Counted from the stretch's first letter, positions 38,532 to 48,156 are shown. The stretch: DNA of 64,000 bases from G963668185 sp965237445 (GCA_965237445.1 OZ250142.1:1922001-1986000), one strand, 5' to 3'. Notes: a model not told the origin generated them from the sequence alone. Program-made: numbers and translations.

Positions 38532-38792
38532 GCAATGTTACTCCGGCTCTAGTCATGACCGACGAGTAGGGAGCCGAAGAAACTGGCTCAAGAAACGCAG
38601 GCTCGCCTGCCTGGGGTCACTCTCTTAGTCTGAACTCTATGGCACAAGCAGTGACAGACCCTCTCTCGGCGAACCGGGCAAGCATTGAACTCGAACTCAC
38701 AACCGCACTTGAGGTGAGATCGTCATACCTGACTGGGCACGAACGGACGGCGTCCAGCCGGGCAGGGGCTTGAAGCTTGCCTCAATCAAGGA

Positions 38793-38820
38793 ATGCCGTC
38801 CATGCTTAGGGCGGCTTTTT
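38793..38820 (+). terminator. Intrinsic terminator with possible alternative pairing
   Basis: GCCGTCC-ATGCTTA-GGGCGGC followed by TTTTTT. The first arm can also pair with GGACGGC about 40 bases upstream (38,751-38,758 region), as in an attenuator or at the end of a small RNA. No ORF feeds into it from the plus strand; the upstream 38,532-38,790 stretch holds no gene I can support. Confidence 0.6.
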
Positions 38821-38859
38821 TGTGTTCGCGAATAGTCGCTCGGTGGGCGCACACGAGCC

Positions 38860-38970
38860 CGGTTGTATGGCGGAGAGGACGCCCAGAGGCTTATGGCGGC
38901 TGAATTAGGATTTGCTAACGTCTATAGGGCGTTCGCGGGTTGGCATCCCGCCCTCTCCGCCATACAACCG
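38860..38970 (+). ncRNA. tRNA-Ser-like long-stem hairpin (element 1)
   Basis: A perfect 19-bp inverted repeat CGGTTGTATGGCGGAGAGG (38860-38878) / its complement (38952-38970) encloses 73 bases. The inner 7 bp (GGAGAGG/CCTCTCC) act as a tRNA acceptor stem: inside are a D-arm-like GCC-CAGAGGCTTAT-GGC (38881-38897) and a T-arm-like GCGGG-TTGGCAT-CCCGC (38935-38951). The anticodon arm is poor and the T-loop lacks the invariant C, so it is tRNA-derived rather than a normal tRNA. The acceptor helix is extended by 12 bp where a tRNA 3' end should be. Confidence 0.55.
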
Positions 38971-38996
38971 AGCCCTCAACGCTCGATCGCACAAAG

Positions 38997-39083
38997 GTGA
39001 GGAGCCAGAGAGGTTTAATGGACCCGACTGAGGGTCGGGCACAATGTACGCGCACCGTCGCGGGTTCAAATCCCGTCCTCCCC
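38997..39083 (+). tRNA. tRNA-Leu(GAG)-like structure inside a long-stem hairpin (element 2)
   Basis: Acceptor GTGAGGA/TCCTCCC (one mismatch), D-arm CCA-GAGAGGTTTAA-TGG, perfect anticodon stem CCCGA/TCGGG with loop CTGAGGG (anticodon GAG at 39030-39032), a class II-length variable region, and a canonical T-arm GCGGG-TTCAAAT-CCCGT. Outside it the helix continues without a break: CGCTCGATCGCACAAAGG (38980-38997) is the exact complement of 39082-39099. No CCA is encoded. It may be a divergent tRNA, a pseudo-tRNA or a structured element borrowing the tRNA fold. Confidence 0.5.
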
Positions 39084-39099
39084 TTTGTGCGATCGAGCG

Positions 39100-39451
39100 C
39101 CTGTACCGTCTCCATTGTTGCGCCCCTTTGACTGTGAGTCAAGAAAGGAACGCTGCGTCCATCACAGGTTTATGACTGCCAACCACTACGACACAAGCCC
39201 CTTTGCGGCAGTCGACAACTGGCCAATAGTGGGGCCTCGCCTGTTTCCTATTCGGCCTGCTACCAGCACTACAGTTTGACATGCGTTCTAAGCCAGCGTT
39301 GACTCCGGGCCTACCCGGCCTGTGCAGGGAGCGCAAAGTGGGTTTGGCTCTCTGTGGCCCCGTGCTTTCATGTTGGGATTTAGGAGGGCGTGAGACGTGA
39401 ATGCCATAAGCGCTGGAGAGGCGATCGCGATGGGGTTCCTCTTTATCGGTC
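39100..39451. other. Spacer between tRNA-like elements and IS3
   Basis: No gene or repeat recognised. Confidence 0.35.
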
Positions 39452-39523
39452 TTGACCCCAAAATCTGGTCCAGTCGGGATGTTAGTTTTGTGGAAGTGCA
39501 GAACATGAGAGGAGGACCAGGCC

Positions 39524-39790
39524 ATGAAGAGATCCCGGTACACGCCGGAGCAGATAGCGTTCGCGCTCCGGCAGGCGGAGAACGGCACGCCGGTGGTGGA
39601 GGTCTGCCGCAAGATGGGTGTTGCGGAACAGACCTTCTACCGCTGGAAGAAGAGGTACGTCGGCATGGGTGTGGCGGAGGTGAGGCGACTGAAGGTCCTG
39701 GAGGAGGAGAACCGCAAGCTCAAGCAGCTGGTGGCGGACCTGAGCCTGGACAAGCAGATGCTTCAGGACGTGCTCCGAAAAAAGCCATAG
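39524..39790 (+). CDS. IS3 transposase OrfA
   Basis: 88 residues. HTH (YTPEQIAFALRQAENGTPVVEVCRKMGVAEQTFYRWKKRY) followed by a leucine-zipper helix (LKVLEEENRKLKQLVADLSLDKQMLQDVL). It ends in A-AAA-AAG-CCA-TAG: the A-AAA-AAG heptamer (39778-39784) is a classical -1 frameshift site giving the OrfAB transposase. Confidence 0.9.
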   Translation: MKRSRYTPEQIAFALRQAENGTPVVEVCRKMGVAEQTFYRWKKRYVGMGVAEVRRLKVLEEENRKLKQLVADLSLDKQMLQDVLRKKP

Positions 39791-40617
39791 GGACTGCTCA
39801 GATGAGGGACCACGCCAGGTATCTTCAGGTGGCCTACGGCTCGAGCGAGCGCCGGACGTGCGAGGTGCTCACGTTCGGTCGCTCCACCTGCAGGTACGAG
39901 AGCGTGGCTGCTGAGCAGGCGGGCCTGAGGATGAGGATCAGGGACCTTGCGGCATCTAGGGTGAGCTACGGGTACCGGCGCATCCACGTGCTGCTTAGGA
40001 GGGAGGGCTGGCAGGTGAACCACAAGAAGGTTTACAGGCTCTACAGGTTGGAGGGACTGCGGATGCGGCCGAAGAGGCTCAGGCGGCACGTGTCAGCCCG
40101 GAGGAGGGAGACAAGGTCTGCCGCGTCGAGACGCGACGAGCGCTGGGCGATGGACTTCATGAGCGACGAGCTGTTCGACGGCAGGCGGATTCGGGTGTTA
40201 ACGATAGTGGACCACTTTAGTCGTGAGAGTCCTGCGATCCTGGTAGACGGGAGCCTCGGAGGCCGGCGGGTGTTTGATGCGTTGGCCTCGCTGGCACAGC
40301 ACGGGAGGAAGCCCAAGACGATAGCCATGGACAACGGCCCGGAGTTCACGTCGAAGGCGATGGACCAGTGGGCTTATCTCAACGGGGTGGAGCTGGACTT
40401 CAGCAGGCCTGGCAAGCCAACTGACAACGCGATGATTGAGTCATTCAACGCCCGGCTGCGGGCAGAATGTCTGAACGAAAACTGGTTCCTGTCGTTGGCT
40501 GATGCGCAGGAGAAGATCGAGGATTGGCGGAGGTACTACAATGGCGAACGACCCCATGGCGCACTGGGGAACCTCGCCCCGGAAACCTTCGCCTTGAAGA
40601 CCGCGGCGACTGTCTAG
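39778..40617 (+). CDS. IS3 transposase OrfB (integrase core), reached by -1 frameshift
   Basis: About 280 residues in the -1 frame from the slippery site (an in-frame ATG is at 39802). HTH_21 block SRVSYGYRRIHVLLRREGWQVNHKKVYRLYR, then the rve integrase core: WAMDFMSDELFDGRRIRVL (Asp), IAMDNGPEFTSKAMDQWAY (Asp) and NAMIESFNARLRAECLNENW (Glu), ending NGERPHGALGNLAPETFA. The DDE triad is complete. Confidence 0.9.
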   Translation, partial: KKAIGTAQMRDHARYLQVAYGSSERRTCEVLTFGRSTCRYESVAAEQAGLRMRIRDLAASRVSYGYRRIHVLLRREGWQVNHKKVYRLYRLEGLRMRPKRLRRHVSARRRETRSAASRRDERWAMDFMSDELFDGRRIRVLTIVDHFSRESPAILVDGSLGGRRVFDALASLAQHGRKPKTIAMDNGPEFTSKAMDQWAYLNGVELDFSRPGKPTDNAMIESFNARLRAECLNENWFLSLADAQEKIEDWRRYYNGERPHGALGNLAPETFALKTAATV

Positions 40618-40665
40618 TGAACCGCGAGACTAACACTGAGGTTGGTACAAAGATGGGGGCAGCTC

Positions 40666-40737
40666 CAAAGCACTGGTGGCACTAACATAGCTACTGGTAC
40701 AAGGCTTGGGGGCAGGTCAACTGGCAAGGCCATGCCC
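40666..40737 (+). repeat. IS3-type end sequence next to IS3 copy 1
   Basis: AGCACTGGTGGCACTAACAT...ACTGGTACAAGGCTTGGGGGCAGGTCAA. The first part equals the sequence at the left of the IS3 at 55.1-56.25 kb (minus strand, 56,300-56,260), while GGCTTGGGGGCAGGTCAA equals that element's right end (55,085-55,110). It looks like the scar left after loss of that IS by recombination between its directly repeated ends. Confidence 0.5.
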
Positions 40738-40803
40738 AATGCCATAGAAGACGATTAATCGGCTACGTCAAAAACCCCCTGCCATCGGAAACCAGCGCGG
40801 CGT

Positions 40804-41217
40804 TCAGACAACAATCCACCACACTGACGCCGGCACAAGTAGCAGAGCCAACACTACAATCGCCAGCTTTTCTTGTGTTGTTACGCGAGGGCGAGGCCGA
40901 CGCCTCCACCTTTGACAATACAGATCGTAGTGCCCAGCTAAGACAAAGGGAGATGTAGCAAACAACATTAACGCAAGCCCGAAACACTTAGCGCCGCCGG
41001 CTGGGGAAGTAAGACCTGACAATGGGAGAAGAAGCGTCCCAATTATCAACAGCATGAATGATATTCCCACAATGCCATCGGTAACTGTGAGCCAAGTTCG
41101 TTCACCTCTTCTGCCCATGACAATCTCACGGTCGATTCTCCACCCTAGGGCGGCAACTTGGAAGCCCACAAGCACGCCAGCTACGGTCCATAGGTCTGTG
41201 AGAGAGACTTCTACCAT
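40804..41217 (-). CDS. Predicted membrane protein (four TM segments)
   Basis: 137 residues. Hydrophobic segments at about residues 10-27, 47-65, 75-95 and 115-135 with a basic loop CQRWRRRPRPRVTTQEK. It lies 3 bases downstream of the lipoprotein-like gene at 41.22 kb on the same strand. A similar pairing (small membrane gene after a member of that family) occurs at 59.1-60.0 kb. Confidence 0.65.
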   Translation of the reverse strand: MVEVSLTDLWTVAGVLVGFQVAALGWRIDREIVMGRRGERTWLTVTDGIVGISFMLLIIGTLLLPLSGLTSPAGGAKCFGLALMLFATSPFVLAGHYDLYCQRWRRRPRPRVTTQEKLAIVVLALLLVPASVWWIVV

Positions 41218-41220
41218 GCT

Positions 41221-41903
41221 TCACCTACGCATTGATGTGGCAGGGGCTTCGATGATGTTCACCTCGCCCAGCTCCGAGAACTTGAACGTGAAGTCGAACG
41301 CAACCTCGTTCTGGTACACGAGAACCCCGTTGCTGGTATGCGTACTCTGGGATTTGTACGATCTCCTGTGCTGGACCAGATTGTGGTCGCCGTCGACCCA
41401 GAACTCGTAGAGGTCGTCCTCAAAGACGGGGTCGAACTTCAGCGGTGCTGCCGAATAGCGTGTCGTATCGACCTTGTCCACCGTTTCCTTCCCAATCTCG
41501 ACGAAGCTGGTCAGGCCCACGCACTTAGGGGCGACATAGGGGACGAGCCGCCGAAATCCTGCCAGCCACTCACGCCCTCGCGTATGTAGGAGGCTCCGTC
41601 CACGTGCTTGATTTCCACGGGATGCGGCACCCCCTCGAGCTGCACCGTTATGTGGAAGTCCTCGCCGCTGGCCTGAATCCGACCCAGCACTTTTGGAACT
41701 GGCTGCGCGTCACGATTGTAGCCTTGAGCGTAGAGTATCACCTGCTCTTCGGTGTCTACAGTGTAGACAGCGTCGTATGAGGAGGGTCTGTCTATCTGCT
41801 CGCAGGCGTTCACCACCGCCTCCTCCGTACTCACGCTGACGGTCTGCCCAACACCCATGAAGTACAGAGTCAGGCCGACACCGGCGCCCACGGCCAGAAG
41901 CAC
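41221..41903 (-). pseudogene. Anchored lipid/lipoprotein-carrier-like protein, paralog 1 (frameshift)
   Basis: Membrane anchor (LLAVGAGVGLTLYFMGVG), then VSTEEAVVNACEQIDRPSSYDAVYTV, LGRIQASGEDFHITVQLEGV and, after a one-base frame change at about 41,520-41,530, GLTSFVEIGKETVDKVDTTRYSA, FWVDGDHNLVQHRRS and FKFSELGEVNIIEAP. It aligns end to end with the intact paralog at 41.95-42.67 kb. The repeated beta-strand pattern recalls LppX/LolA-type lipid carriers, but this is by shape only. The start is upstream of 41903, since the paralog's N-terminus aligns with LLINSNLWRIAVV there. Confidence 0.65.
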
Positions 41904-41946
41904 AACCGCAATCCGCCAGAGGTTGCTGTTGATTAGGAGCCCACCT

Positions 41947-42672
41947 TTACCTAGTGGAGTAGGTGGCCGGAGCTTCGATCACGTTCGCCTCGCCTATCCC
42001 TGAGAACTCGAATCGTAGCTCGAGCGTGATTTCGCTCTGGAACACGGTGGCGCCGGCCGACTTGTCGGTCTTCTTGTACTTGGATGTCTGGATATGCTGG
42101 ATCAGCCTGTTGTCACCATCCAGCCAGAAGTCGTGACGTGCATCCTTAAAGATCGGGTCTTGCTTCACGGGAGCCGCCGAGTACCGTGTGGTGGAAGTCC
42201 TGCCCACGTCTTCCTTTCCCACTTCGACGAAGTTGGTCAGGTCAACGCATTTACGGACAATGGGCACAGGCTGACTCTCAGAGCGGAACCACTCGCCTGA
42301 GCCGTCATTGAGGTAGGCAACCCCGTCGACAAACTTGACTTCCGACGGTTGACCGACCCCTTCGAGATTCAGGCGCAGGTGATAGTCCTCGCCGCTGACC
42401 TGTACTTGCCCGACCATCTTGGCGTTATTCAATTCGCCTGGGATCTCATAGTCCTCGGCCTTGAATAGCACCTGCTCGGTGCCCAGAGCCGTGTACACGA
42501 CATCGTAGTTGGTGGGTCTTTCCATCTGGGCGCAGGCGTCGGCAACTGCGTCCTCGGCGCTTGCCGTGTCCGCCTGCTGCACAAACACGAAGTAGAGGGC
42601 GAGGCCGACAGCAATGGCTACAACGCCCACAGCCGCCATGCGTCCGATGTTACTGGTAAGTGGGTTGAACAT
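41947..42672 (-). CDS. Anchored lipid/lipoprotein-carrier-like protein, paralog 2
   Basis: 241 residues. N-terminal anchor (MAAVGVVAIAVGLALYFVFV), extracytoplasmic domain with two conserved cysteines (DACAQMERPTNYDVVY; VRKCVDLTNFVEVG) and the family end DFWLDGDNRLIQH...FSGIGEANVIEAPA. It resembles LppX_LprAFG-like folds in layout, which carry lipids at the cell surface; sequence identity to them cannot be shown here. It is one base from the end of the Calx-beta gene upstream, so they may be co-transcribed. Confidence 0.65.
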   Translation of the reverse strand: MFNPLTSNIGRMAAVGVVAIAVGLALYFVFVQQADTASAEDAVADACAQMERPTNYDVVYTALGTEQVLFKAEDYEIPGELNNAKMVGQVQVSGEDYHLRLNLEGVGQPSEVKFVDGVAYLNDGSGEWFRSESQPVPIVRKCVDLTNFVEVGKEDVGRTSTTRYSAAPVKQDPIFKDARHDFWLDGDNRLIQHIQTSKYKKTDKSAGATVFQSEITLELRFEFSGIGEANVIEAPATYSTR

Positions 42673-42673
42673 C

Positions 42674-44824
42674 TTAGTCTCCTCCAGTCCATAACGACCT
42701 TATGAGGGCCATGACAAGGCCCGCCAGATCTTTGTTCAAGTCTTCACGCAGCTCAGAGAGTATGCCGCCAAAGTGTTCGCTGAAGCTCGTGCCCAGTCTC
42801 GTAGTCGCTTCCCATTGAGTTTGCAGCGACGCAGTACCTGACCAGTCGTCTACCGAGTAGGCGAACTCACCAAACACGTGTACAGCCGGCGTCTTGAGGT
42901 AGTGCCTGTCGACCTCAATGAATGTCGTCTGCTTAACGCCGCCCAGACAGGGAGAGGTGCACGTGTGGCTGACCGACCTGTCCGCAGTTGTGCTCCTGTC
43001 AGGAGGCTGAGGCAGGAACAGGTTCCGGATCCCGCTGAAGTTCAGGTTCTCAACCGCCGTTATGTCGTCGATAGTGATGGACGACTCAGAGTAATAGAGT
43101 TCCGCAGACCATGTCATTGTGTGGGCGCCGGGAGATGATGTGCTGTACACGTTTGCCTCGACGCAGTACGTGTTCGGGATAAGCCATATAGTCATGGGTA
43201 TGGAGAAGCTCTCAACGATCGCATAGTGAACGCCAGACTCGAAGATGAACTTTGACTTCGTGACGCTGTTGCCGCCAAACCCCCTGCAAAATACCGACCT
43301 GCCCGGCGCCTGAAAGTAAGGCACGTAGGTAACTGGAGCCGCTTCCGGTGTCTCGTCTGTCGTCTCCGTAGTCGTTTCATCCGCCGTCTCGTCTGGTGTC
43401 TCCTCCTCGGAAGGGGGGACAACTGGCGTGGTTGTCGTCGCCATTGGCGTGGTCGTCGTAGCTGGATCTGGAGGCGGGACAGCCGTGGGCACCGGAGTGG
43501 GCCTCACCGTCGGCTCCGCCGTTGGCGGCGGTGGCGGTGGATCGTCGTTGTCCAGAATCTTCACGGTCGCGGACGTGGGATTGCCGTGCGCGCCCCCTGT
43601 TCCGGTCGATACCGTCACCTTGATGGAGCCGGTGTTCTCGTCGACGTTGTCGTCGTCAGTCCCCAATGTGAACGACGCAGTTGTCCGTCCTGCCGGAATC
43701 GACTTGCCTGAAGGCACTGAACTCGACAGATACGTCCCTCTGGTCTTGGAGGCCAAGCTGACGGTTAGCCCGCCGCTGGGCGAAGCCGGCGAGGAAGTGA
43801 ACGTGAATGTGACGTCGTCGCCTTCTGTGATCGAACTTTCAGATGCCGTCACCGACACGGTCCTGCTGGTAGCCAGAATGCAGTCCCGCACCTCGGACGA
43901 ATTATCGCCGTCGGCTATTGAGTGACTGGGCCCGTTGCCAACCGCCCGAACCTTCACGCCATAGCAGGTGTCTTAGACAAGCCCTCTCTTGCGCCGCTCG
44001 ATCCTCATAGCCCGCGTGTCCTTTACGTCAAACTCCTCCAGGACCGTCGAGCTTCTAATGCCGTCCTGATAACGAGTCACGCTGATCCGGTAGCCCTTCG
44101 CTCCCGTGACCGCGTTCCACGATAGGTCGAACCAAGTCTGCCCATTGTTGTCGATGCTGAGGCTGGATAACTGATCGACATCCTCGCAGCCGAGAGTGTC
44201 GCCGGTGAACGACGACGACCATGAGCTCCACCGGCTCGCGTACTTAGTCCCGTCGCCGTGTGCCTTAATCCGAAACTTCTGCGTAGTCTCACAGTTTCGG
44301 CCTCCGACCGATCTGGTGGTGCCTCTCAGGGTCTTGGAGATGTCCTTCAATGAGGCCACCGGTACACCCGTGTACTGCTGAAGCCAGTATTTCGTGTAGC
44401 CGGTCCTGCTGTTCTATGTGACCTTCACGGCATTCGGGCCGGTTCCGGCCACAGTCCTGCCGGATGGGACCGGATGGCTTGATAGTGGCCGCGCGGTCGG
44501 CGGCGGAGGAGGATCGTCTTCAGGTTCTGCCGTTGCCGTTGCTGTCGCTGTCGCCGTCGCCGTCGCCGTGGGCTCGGCCGTAGGCACCGCCGTAGGAAAA
44601 CATGGCGGATCGGAGGCAGGAGTACACGGCCTCGCCGTGGGAGCCGCGGTTGCGGTTGCCGTGGCGGTCTAGGGAATCGGAGGGCAGAACGACAACGTCG
44701 GGTCAAGGTCGCATGGGTCACGCGTACTTGCCGCACTATCCTCGCCGTCGGCGAGCAAGCCCGGCTCACTGACAACCACCGAAACCACAACCGCCGCCGC
44801 AATCACCAGCAACGTGAGAACTAC
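42674..44824 (-). pseudogene. Secreted Calx-beta protein with three in-frame stop codons
   Basis: One continuous reading frame, from a signal-like VLTLLVIAAAVVVSVVVSEPG near 44,815, through an Ala-Thr linker, an Fn3-like domain (FRIKAHGDGTKYASRWSSW...WFDLSWNAVTGAKGYRISVTRY), then a Calx-beta domain (SVTASESSITEGDDVTFTFTSSP...DDDNVDENTG), a Pro/Thr/Glu-rich linker, and a cysteine-containing C-terminal domain. The frame is broken by TAG at 44669-44671, TAG at 44414-44416 and TAA at 43973-43975, with no frame change. The last 427 codons are open (GTG at 43957). Likely a decaying gene whose 3' part could still be translated. Confidence 0.7.
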
Positions 44825-45018
44825 CTACGTGAACAATGGGCGTCCCTGTGGCCACTGACAATTGACGCACCTCGCCTGCCAGCCGTAGGACGGAGTTGTT
44901 CAATGCACCATCGGTTCAGCCGATTGCAGGCTCCGGCGTTCTCATCGTCGGGGCCTTCTTTTCTGATGGTCGGTCAGCCAAGCAGACGAACCGTTGACTC
45001 AGGAAGCTCTCCCAGCTC

Positions 45019-45036
45019 CATACCTACGTAGGTATG
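45019..45036. promoter_or_regulatory. Perfect 18-bp palindrome
   Basis: CATACCTACGTAGGTATG reads the same on both strands and lies in the spacer between two surface-protein remnants. Could be an operator; no adjacent start codon supports this. Confidence 0.25.
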
Positions 45037-45091
45037 CTAAAGAGTCTCCTAAATCAAGGTTGAGCATAAGCTGGTTCTATTCCCCCACTTT

Positions 45092-46430
45092 CTATCCGCT
45101 TGGCCCTGAGACGGTGAGCTCCACCTTCTCGGACAGCATCCTGCCGTCACTTGTGCAGATGGCTCCCTGGCTGGCGCAGTCTGTGGTAACCGGCAGCACG
45201 ATGGTCACGTCGGCGTTGCCGGACGGCGTCACGGTGATCTCCCATCGGACGTTCTTGCCCTGCTCCAGCCGACGAGCCTTGACCACCTCGCCGCCCGTCA
45301 CCGTGAAGGCGTGGTCCCGTAGGGTCACGTAGCTGAAGCTCGTCTTGGGCGTCTCGCTGAAGCGCAGCTCGAAGGTGAAGGTGGCGCTACCGTCGTGGGA
45401 TGCCGGCGTACTGTGGACGCTGGCCTTCAGCGGAGATGGCGCAGTGGCCACCGCTGCCGTTGCCGCGCTGGTCACCGACTCGTCGTGGCCCGCATCGTCC
45501 GTGAAGGTCACCCGCACCTTAATCGCTTTGCCCTGCTCGCTGGAGGTGAGGGTGTAGCTGGACCCCGTGGCCCCGCTGATGTCGGACTCCCCGGCGACCC
45601 ACCGATAGGCGAAGGAGGCGCTGGTCAGGCCGTTTGAGTCGGCTATGGCTGTTGTGGCAGCGGTCAGGGTCTCGCCCACCTGGGCCGTCCCGCTGATGGT
45701 AGGCGCCCCTGTGGCCGGCGAATTGGGACGGGCCGCCACCGCCGCCGTTGTCGCACTGGTCAGCGACTCCTCGTGGCCCGCGTCGTCCGTGAAGGCCACC
45801 CGCACCTTGATGACCTTGCCCTGCTCGCTGGAGGTTAGGGTGTAGCTGGACCCGGTGGCCTCGCTGATGTCCGACTCCCCGGCGACCCACTGGTAGCTGA
45901 AGGTCGCGTTGGTCAGACCGTCGGCGTCGGCTATGTCTGTCGTGGCGGCGGTCAGGGTCTCGCTCACCTGGGCCGTGCCGGTGATGGTAGGCGTACCGGT
46001 GGCCGCCGAGTTCGACGGGCCCGGAGTGACCAGCTCCACCCCTGTCGATAGCATCCTGCTGTCGCCGGTGCAGATGGCCCCCTGGCTGGCGCAGTCGGTA
46101 GTGACTGGGAGCGACACGGTCACGTCTGCGTTGCCGGACGGCTGCACGGTGATCTCCCACCTGACGTTCTTGCCCGGCTCCACCCGCCGCACATTGCGCA
46201 CCTCGCCGCCCGTCACCGTGAAGGCGTGGTCCCGCAGGGTCTTGTAGCTGAGCGTAAAATGCTCGCTGAAGTGCAGGCGGAAGGTGAAGGCGTTCTGTCC
46301 GTCGTGCGACTCAGGCGCCATGTGGATGGCGGCCGTCAGCGGTTGCTCCACCGCCGCCGTAGCCGCGCTGGTCAGCGTCTCCTGGTGGCTCCTGTTGTCG
46401 GTGAAGATGACCCGCACCTTGACACCCTCT
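45092..46430 (-). pseudogene. Ig-like/SHDG repeat surface protein, N-terminus lost
   Basis: Reads from mid-domain (VRVIFTDNRSHQETLTSAATAAV) through an SHDG domain, two Ig-like repeats (GTAQVSETLTAATTDIADAD and GTAQVGETLTAATTAIADSN) and a second SHDG domain to a natural end VELTVSGPSG. The 5' end joins an IS5 transposase fragment at about 46,430, so the signal peptide and any catalytic domain are gone. Closely related to the C-terminal half of the M28 peptidase at 19.3-21.2 kb. Confidence 0.75.
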
Positions 46431-46566
46431 TAGGGTAGAACGGTCGGATGCGCTCTTCCAACTCTTCCCAAGGGATCAGGCCTTCCATGCGTTCAAGAAA
46501 CTTCTCCCGGCGAGTCTTTCGCTTCTTACCCTCGTATTCCAAGTCCGCAAACGTTGACTGGCTCAT
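46431..46566 (-). pseudogene. IS5-family transposase, N-terminal fragment
   Basis: MSQSTFADLEYEGKKRKTRR, EKFLERMEGLIPWEELEERI and RPFYPK form the conserved N-terminus of IS5-type transposases. It stops at FYPK and is fused to the surface-protein fragment, marking a deletion end-point. Confidence 0.8.
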
Positions 46567-46647
46567 TGACTCTCGATCCCCCTCTTCAGATCTGATTCCT
46601 AAGTTACTATGCCACAAGCCATCAGAACTTATTCAGAGGTTCCCTAG

Positions 46648-48156
46648 TACTACTTTGTTAGATCGTGGTCTGATATTACCTAGCGGTTCTGAGATGTGTC
46701 GTGGGAGATTGTCATCGTACCATCCCCGGGAGAACCGCGATGACAATCCTGAAGGCTGCGACCTCACCGCTGGAGGACCTTGACGAGTTCCTTGAGCTGT
46801 TCGGCTCTCTGGTGCGACGCCCGGAGAGCCGACATGCAATGGAGCGCTACACAACTGGTCTGCTGACAGACCTTCGGCGCAAGACTGCCTCGGACATTGG
46901 CAGAGCGGTTGCGGGCACAAACGCACAGCGTCTTCAGGAGTTTCTCACCCGGACGGCATGGGACCCACAGGAGATGGATCGGCTCAGAATCGGACACATG
47001 ATGAGTCGTGCCAGCGTGGGTGAGGGAGTCCAGATCGTCCACGACACCGGGTTTGCGAAGAAGGGGAGCCATTCGGTTGGAGTTGCACGTCAGTATTCTG
47101 GAACCCTGGGACGTGTGGACAACTGCCAGGTGCTGGTAACGACCCACTATGTGGACAGGGTCTTTGACTGGCCGCTCACGTCTCGTGTGTACCTGCCACT
47201 GTCTTGGGTGCAGGATAGCGCGCGCAGGGCTGCGGCCGAAGTGCCCACACAAGTCCGCTTCCAGACCAAGGGTGAGATCGCTCTGAGACTGATCGATGCC
47301 GGGATGGATGCCGGTGTACGGACCCGGGCGGTGGTCGCAGATGCCGGTTATGGTGATCAGCCGCCCTTCCTGGATGGACTGGAAGATCGACGACTACCGT
47401 ATGTCGTCGGTGTGCCCTCCATCGCCCGGTTCCATATCGCAGAGGAAGTTGACCAGTATCCTGGAGATGAACCGCCCCCACCGTATCAGGGTATTGGCCG
47501 ACCGAGAAAAGCGAAGCGGCTTGAGGACAGAATACCTGGCAGAGACGCCAGTTCCATCCTGGAAGGGCTTGAGCAGGACAGTTGGCGCATCGTCGCCTGG
47601 AGGAAGGGAACCAAGGGCGTTCTGCGGAAGCGATGCGCCAGGATAAGAGTATGTCGAGTGGGGTATCGTGGGACTCACCTATCCTCCGTGGGGTGGCTCA
47701 TCGGTGAATGTCCTGTGGGTGGACACCAGGGTGAAACCAAGTACTACTTGGCCTGGGGAGTGGATCAGATGAGTCTGGGGGACATCGTGGAGTTGGCTCA
47801 TAGCCGCTGGATAATCGAGCGCTTCTACCAGGATGCGAAGGGAGAGGTGGGACTCGATGACTACGCAGGCAGGTTATGGTCTGGGTTCCACCGCCATGTG
47901 GCGCTGGCAATGCTGGCCCATAGTTACCTTGCGATCCGTCAGGACTATGAACCAGACATTGCCGAACACACCTACCCTGACAACGGGCAAGAGCACAGAC
48001 CGACGGAACCGCCAGGACCGACTCGGGGGTTTCCCCCCACAGCAGCGTCAGAGCCTGGCCTCGCTCAGACGACTGGTTCTCGAGCGACTGTTCGCTCAGG
48101 TGATTGAAGATCTCACACGTCCTCCAGGCCGCCCACCGTGATCTAACAAAGTAGTA
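46648..48156 (+). mobile_element. IS701-family insertion sequence with CTAG target duplication
   Basis: Inverted ends TACTACTTTGTTAGATC at both sides (from 46648, and reverse complement from 48156), each bordered by CTAG (46644-46647 and 48157-48160). IS701 duplicates a 4-bp YTAR target, which CTAG fits. Confidence 0.85.
46740..48141 (+). CDS. IS701 family transposase (C-terminal frameshift)
   Basis: DDE transposase of the SRSO17/IS701 type. Catalytic-region motifs VQIVHDTGFAKKGSHSVGVARQYSGTLG (first Asp), RAVVADAGYGDQPPFLDGL (second Asp) and AHSRWIIERFYQDAKGEVGLDDYAGRLW (Glu). At about 48,030 the frame changes in GGGGGTTTCCCCCC: the ATG frame runs on to 48107 as an unrelated tail, whereas the family-like end FPPQQRQSLASLRRLVLERLFAQVIEDL is in the next frame and ends at 48141. 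Either a small inactivating indel or a homopolymer error. ATG at 46740. Confidence 0.85.

Larger units (their letters stand above)
39452..40664 (+). mobile_element. IS3-family insertion sequence, copy 1
   Basis: Left end TTGACCCCAAAATCTGGTCC and right end (reverse complement) CTGCCCCCATCTTTGTACC are imperfect inverted repeats, each followed inward by a GTTAGT box. OrfA and orfB lie between, joined by an A6G slippery site. Both frames are intact, so this copy could be active. A near-identical copy, interrupted by IS30, lies at 56.3-58.55 kb. Confidence 0.8.

Noticed and set aside
38915..39142. A minus-strand frame containing GRTGFEPATV
   Set aside because: This peptide is the typical translation of a tRNA T-arm and anticodon region on the wrong strand; it covers the tRNA-like hairpins.
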